A DNA stretch of 64,000 nt. Origin: Craterostigma plantagineum. Its lineage: Eukaryota; Streptophyta; Magnoliopsida; Lamiales; Linderniaceae. Each line of letters starts with the position of its first letter. Position 1 is the first letter of the stretch. Both the position numbers and the translations under genes were made by a program. The stretch lies in assembly GCA_027422505.1 (NCBI GenBank), contig JAPQWV010000018.1:13658001-13722000 (forward strand), written 5' to 3'. The notes beneath the pieces are model-generated. The model had not been told where the DNA came from and made no database searches. It worked only from the letters and a program-made list of their open reading frames with translations. This document shows, piece by piece, positions 62,316-64,000 of the stretch.

Positions 62316-64000
62316 ATGACGATCACCAGCATTGTTTTTCAAGTCGATGGTAAGTGGGTAATTCGCGAGGACAATACGTCGAACTGGGTTCCGGATCCAA
62401 CTTGCCGTTGGCAATCAATCTTGGTCGACGAGGAGTCATGCACGTTAGTGGATCTCACTAACGAGATATTGAATGCATTGTCGTTACGCAACGACAATAC
62501 CAAACTACGGATAAGCTACATGCCTTGCATAGACTACAATTATGTGCGCCCCATCTACATCGAGAACGATTACGGCGTACGTGCGTACGTTGGAGGTGGT
62601 TGCCCACGATCAAGACCACCTCTTCACGTGGAACTTGAATTAGCCATCATTGCGTCACCGCCACATCAACCTCATGATAATGATTTCTCTGGTTTCGACG
62701 TCGGCCTTATAGCGCATTGCGATACAAACGCCAAAATCCAACCATTTGAGGGTTTTCCCAGCACATCTTACAACCCTCCTGACCAAAGTAATGAAAGCAG
62801 TGGCTATGTAGGCGATTACTCCGGAATCTGCGGCCAAGGATATGATAATGAGAACGAGCAAGTCGGACGGGACGACGAAAATGAGAACGAGGAAGGTGCC
62901 TTAATGCATGATGATGATGATGATGATGACGCACATGATGACGATTTTGACGTCGATGTGCACGACGACGCAACTGATGTGGCCGACGATGGTACCTATT
63001 CGTTTACGGATGGTTCGACCCTATATGTTGGACAACAATTCCGTAGCAAGAAAGAATTGAAGGACGAAATCACTAAAATCGCTGTCGCTGCATGCTTCGA
63101 ACTCCAAGTGGATAGGTCAAACAAAACCCTGTACGTAGTGAAATGTGCGAAGGAGAACTGCGAATGGCGCATACGAGGTGCACAGGATAAGGACTCCCCC
63201 TTTTTCTCAATCCGAAAGTACGTCAACACGCACACGTGCGGCGTGTCTCATCGACGCCGTAGACATCGCCAGGGAAGTTCGTCGCTCGTATCGAGCACGT
63301 TGTTGGAAAATTTCAGGGCTCCTAAAGACATCCCCGCTCCCAGTTCCATACAGTCGATGATGCAGAGCAGGGGAGTAGAAGTTTCATACTACAAGGCTTG
63401 GAGAGGAAAACAAATTGCGACCGACGAACTAGTTGGTAACAGGGACGCTTGCTACGGTTTACTGCCGTCTTACTTAGATGCGGTGAGGCAAGCCAACGAG
63501 GGCAGTATCACTGATTGGGAGATGGACGAAGACAATCGGTTCAAGTACATGTTCTTGGCATACGGAGCATGCGTCAGCGGCTTTACGTTCATGAGGAAAG
63601 TCGTTTCTATCGATGCCACTTTTTTGAAGGGGAAGTATAAGGGACTCATGATGATTGCCACTGCGCAAGACGGCGATTTCCATCAATATCCTTTAGCATG
63701 GGGTATTGCCGACGGGTCGGAGGGAACCGACCCATGGGCGTGGTTTCTGTCGAGATTAAGACGTTTTGTTGCGGATGGCGACGATCTCGTAATAATTTCC
63801 GATCGGAACCCTGGAATCAAGAATGCAGTTCCGGCCATTTTCCCAAACGCGTTTCATGGTTTCTGTGCGTGGCACCTTCAACAAAACGTGAAGACGAGAA
63901 TGAAGAAGAAAGGTGCTTGTCCAATCTTTTGGCGTGCCGCTACTGCCTACACGAAGAGCGAGTGCGACCGTCATTTTAGGCAGCTTGACGGAAAATATGC
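62316..64000 (+). CDS. mudrA: MURA-type transposase of MULE-C, open to the window edge
   Basis: The ATG at 62316 opens an uninterrupted frame of at least 561 codons that leaves the window. Residues about 1-195 are variable. An Asp-rich stretch lies near 198-222. A Mutator-type DNA-binding region follows at about 229-310 (LYVGQQFRSKKELKDEITKI, then a Cys/His-containing NCEWRIRG...NTHTCG part). The DDE core includes Asp433 (SIDATFLKGKYKG), Asp496 (IISDRNPG), the FCAWHL zinc-type motif near 517-522 and a candidate Glu549 (TKSEC). It should bind the element ends and cut and join DNA. The C-terminus, usually with a CCHC finger, is not in view. Confidence 0.9.
   Translation, partial: MTITSIVFQVDGKWVIREDNTSNWVPDPTCRWQSILVDEESCTLVDLTNEILNALSLRNDNTKLRISYMPCIDYNYVRPIYIENDYGVRAYVGGGCPRSRPPLHVELELAIIASPPHQPHDNDFSGFDVGLIAHCDTNAKIQPFEGFPSTSYNPPDQSNESSGYVGDYSGICGQGYDNENEQVGRDDENENEEGALMHDDDDDDDAHDDDFDVDVHDDATDVADDGTYSFTDGSTLYVGQQFRSKKELKDEITKIAVAACFELQVDRSNKTLYVVKCAKENCEWRIRGAQDKDSPFFSIRKYVNTHTCGVSHRRRRHRQGSSSLVSSTLLENFRAPKDIPAPSSIQSMMQSRGVEVSYYKAWRGKQIATDELVGNRDACYGLLPSYLDAVRQANEGSITDWEMDEDNRFKYMFLAYGACVSGFTFMRKVVSIDATFLKGKYKGLMMIATAQDGDFHQYPLAWGIADGSEGTDPWAWFLSRLRRFVADGDDLVIISDRNPGIKNAVPAIFPNAFHGFCAWHLQQNVKTRMKKKGACPIFWRAATAYTKSECDRHFRQLDGKY

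Larger units (their letters stand above)
58228..64000 (+). mobile_element. MULE-C: Ulp1-type MULE, right end outside the window
   Basis: A DUF1985-Ulp1 gene and a MURA-type transposase lie head to tail on one strand, the layout of Ulp1-carrying (Kaonashi-type) MULEs. The AAATAGCCCTTGGCTGGTCATC stretch at 58227 looks like a MULE terminus, but the other end is not in view, so neither terminal repeat nor duplication can be checked. Both genes are open and look functional. This may be an autonomous copy. Confidence 0.7.

Overview
This is nuclear DNA of a seed plant, most likely a eudicot: AT-rich, with spliced genes, TATA-box promoters and large nested retrotransposons. The species cannot be told from the sequence. 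Only two host genes are supported: a three-exon plant-specific gene of unknown function (32776-33482) and a small CLE-type secreted peptide gene (40809-41129). Almost everything else is transposable element in various states of decay.

Layout. 1-3603: 3' end of a Ty3/gypsy element (broken 3' ORF, two polypurine tracts, a 3' LTR with a palindrome array before its TATA box). 3604-5600: tandem duplication, an unresolved LTR-like stretch and short repeats. 5600-6092 and 20638-21654: RNase H end and 3' LTR of an old Ty1/copia element, split by element 1. 6093-20637 (element 1): an almost pristine 14.5-kb copia element, with 296-bp LTRs differing at one base, TSD AGAGG, separate gag and pol, and two extra 3' ORFs. 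Its pol is closest to the SIRE/Sirevirus lineage. 22100-28383 (element 2): a decayed, pol-deleted relative with TSD AAAGT. 29379-32149 (MULE-A): a Mutator-like element with a perfect 9-bp TSD, carrying a plant mobile domain gene and a transposase fragment, inserted just upstream of the first host gene's TATA box. 33483-42950: intergenic DNA with two hAT-like and two MULE-like MITEs, other small repeats, a copia gag relic and the CLE gene. About 42950-47055 (MULE-B): a degraded MULE with transposase on the plus strand and a plant mobile domain gene on the minus strand. 47155-57440 (element 3): a minus-strand Sirevirus-like copia element with 1.66-kb LTRs, TSD ATATT, broken gag and pol and a frameshifted 3' ORF. 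About 58228-64000 (MULE-C): a MULE of the Ulp1-carrying kind, running off the window, with an apparently intact five-exon DUF1985/Ulp1 protease gene and an intact transposase reading frame.

Themes. Three MULEs carry accessory genes (plant mobile domain twice, DUF1985-Ulp1 once). In MULE-A and MULE-C the accessory gene has a tiny first exon, a repeat-packed first intron, and the same repeat word again downstream of the gene. All three SIRE-like elements carry extra polypurine tracts upstream of the genuine one and a 3' ORF of the putative plant transposon protein type or its remnant. Elements 1 and 2 also share leaders built from a recurrent CGAAAA-type word. No rRNA, tRNA, CRISPR array or prokaryotic feature was seen.
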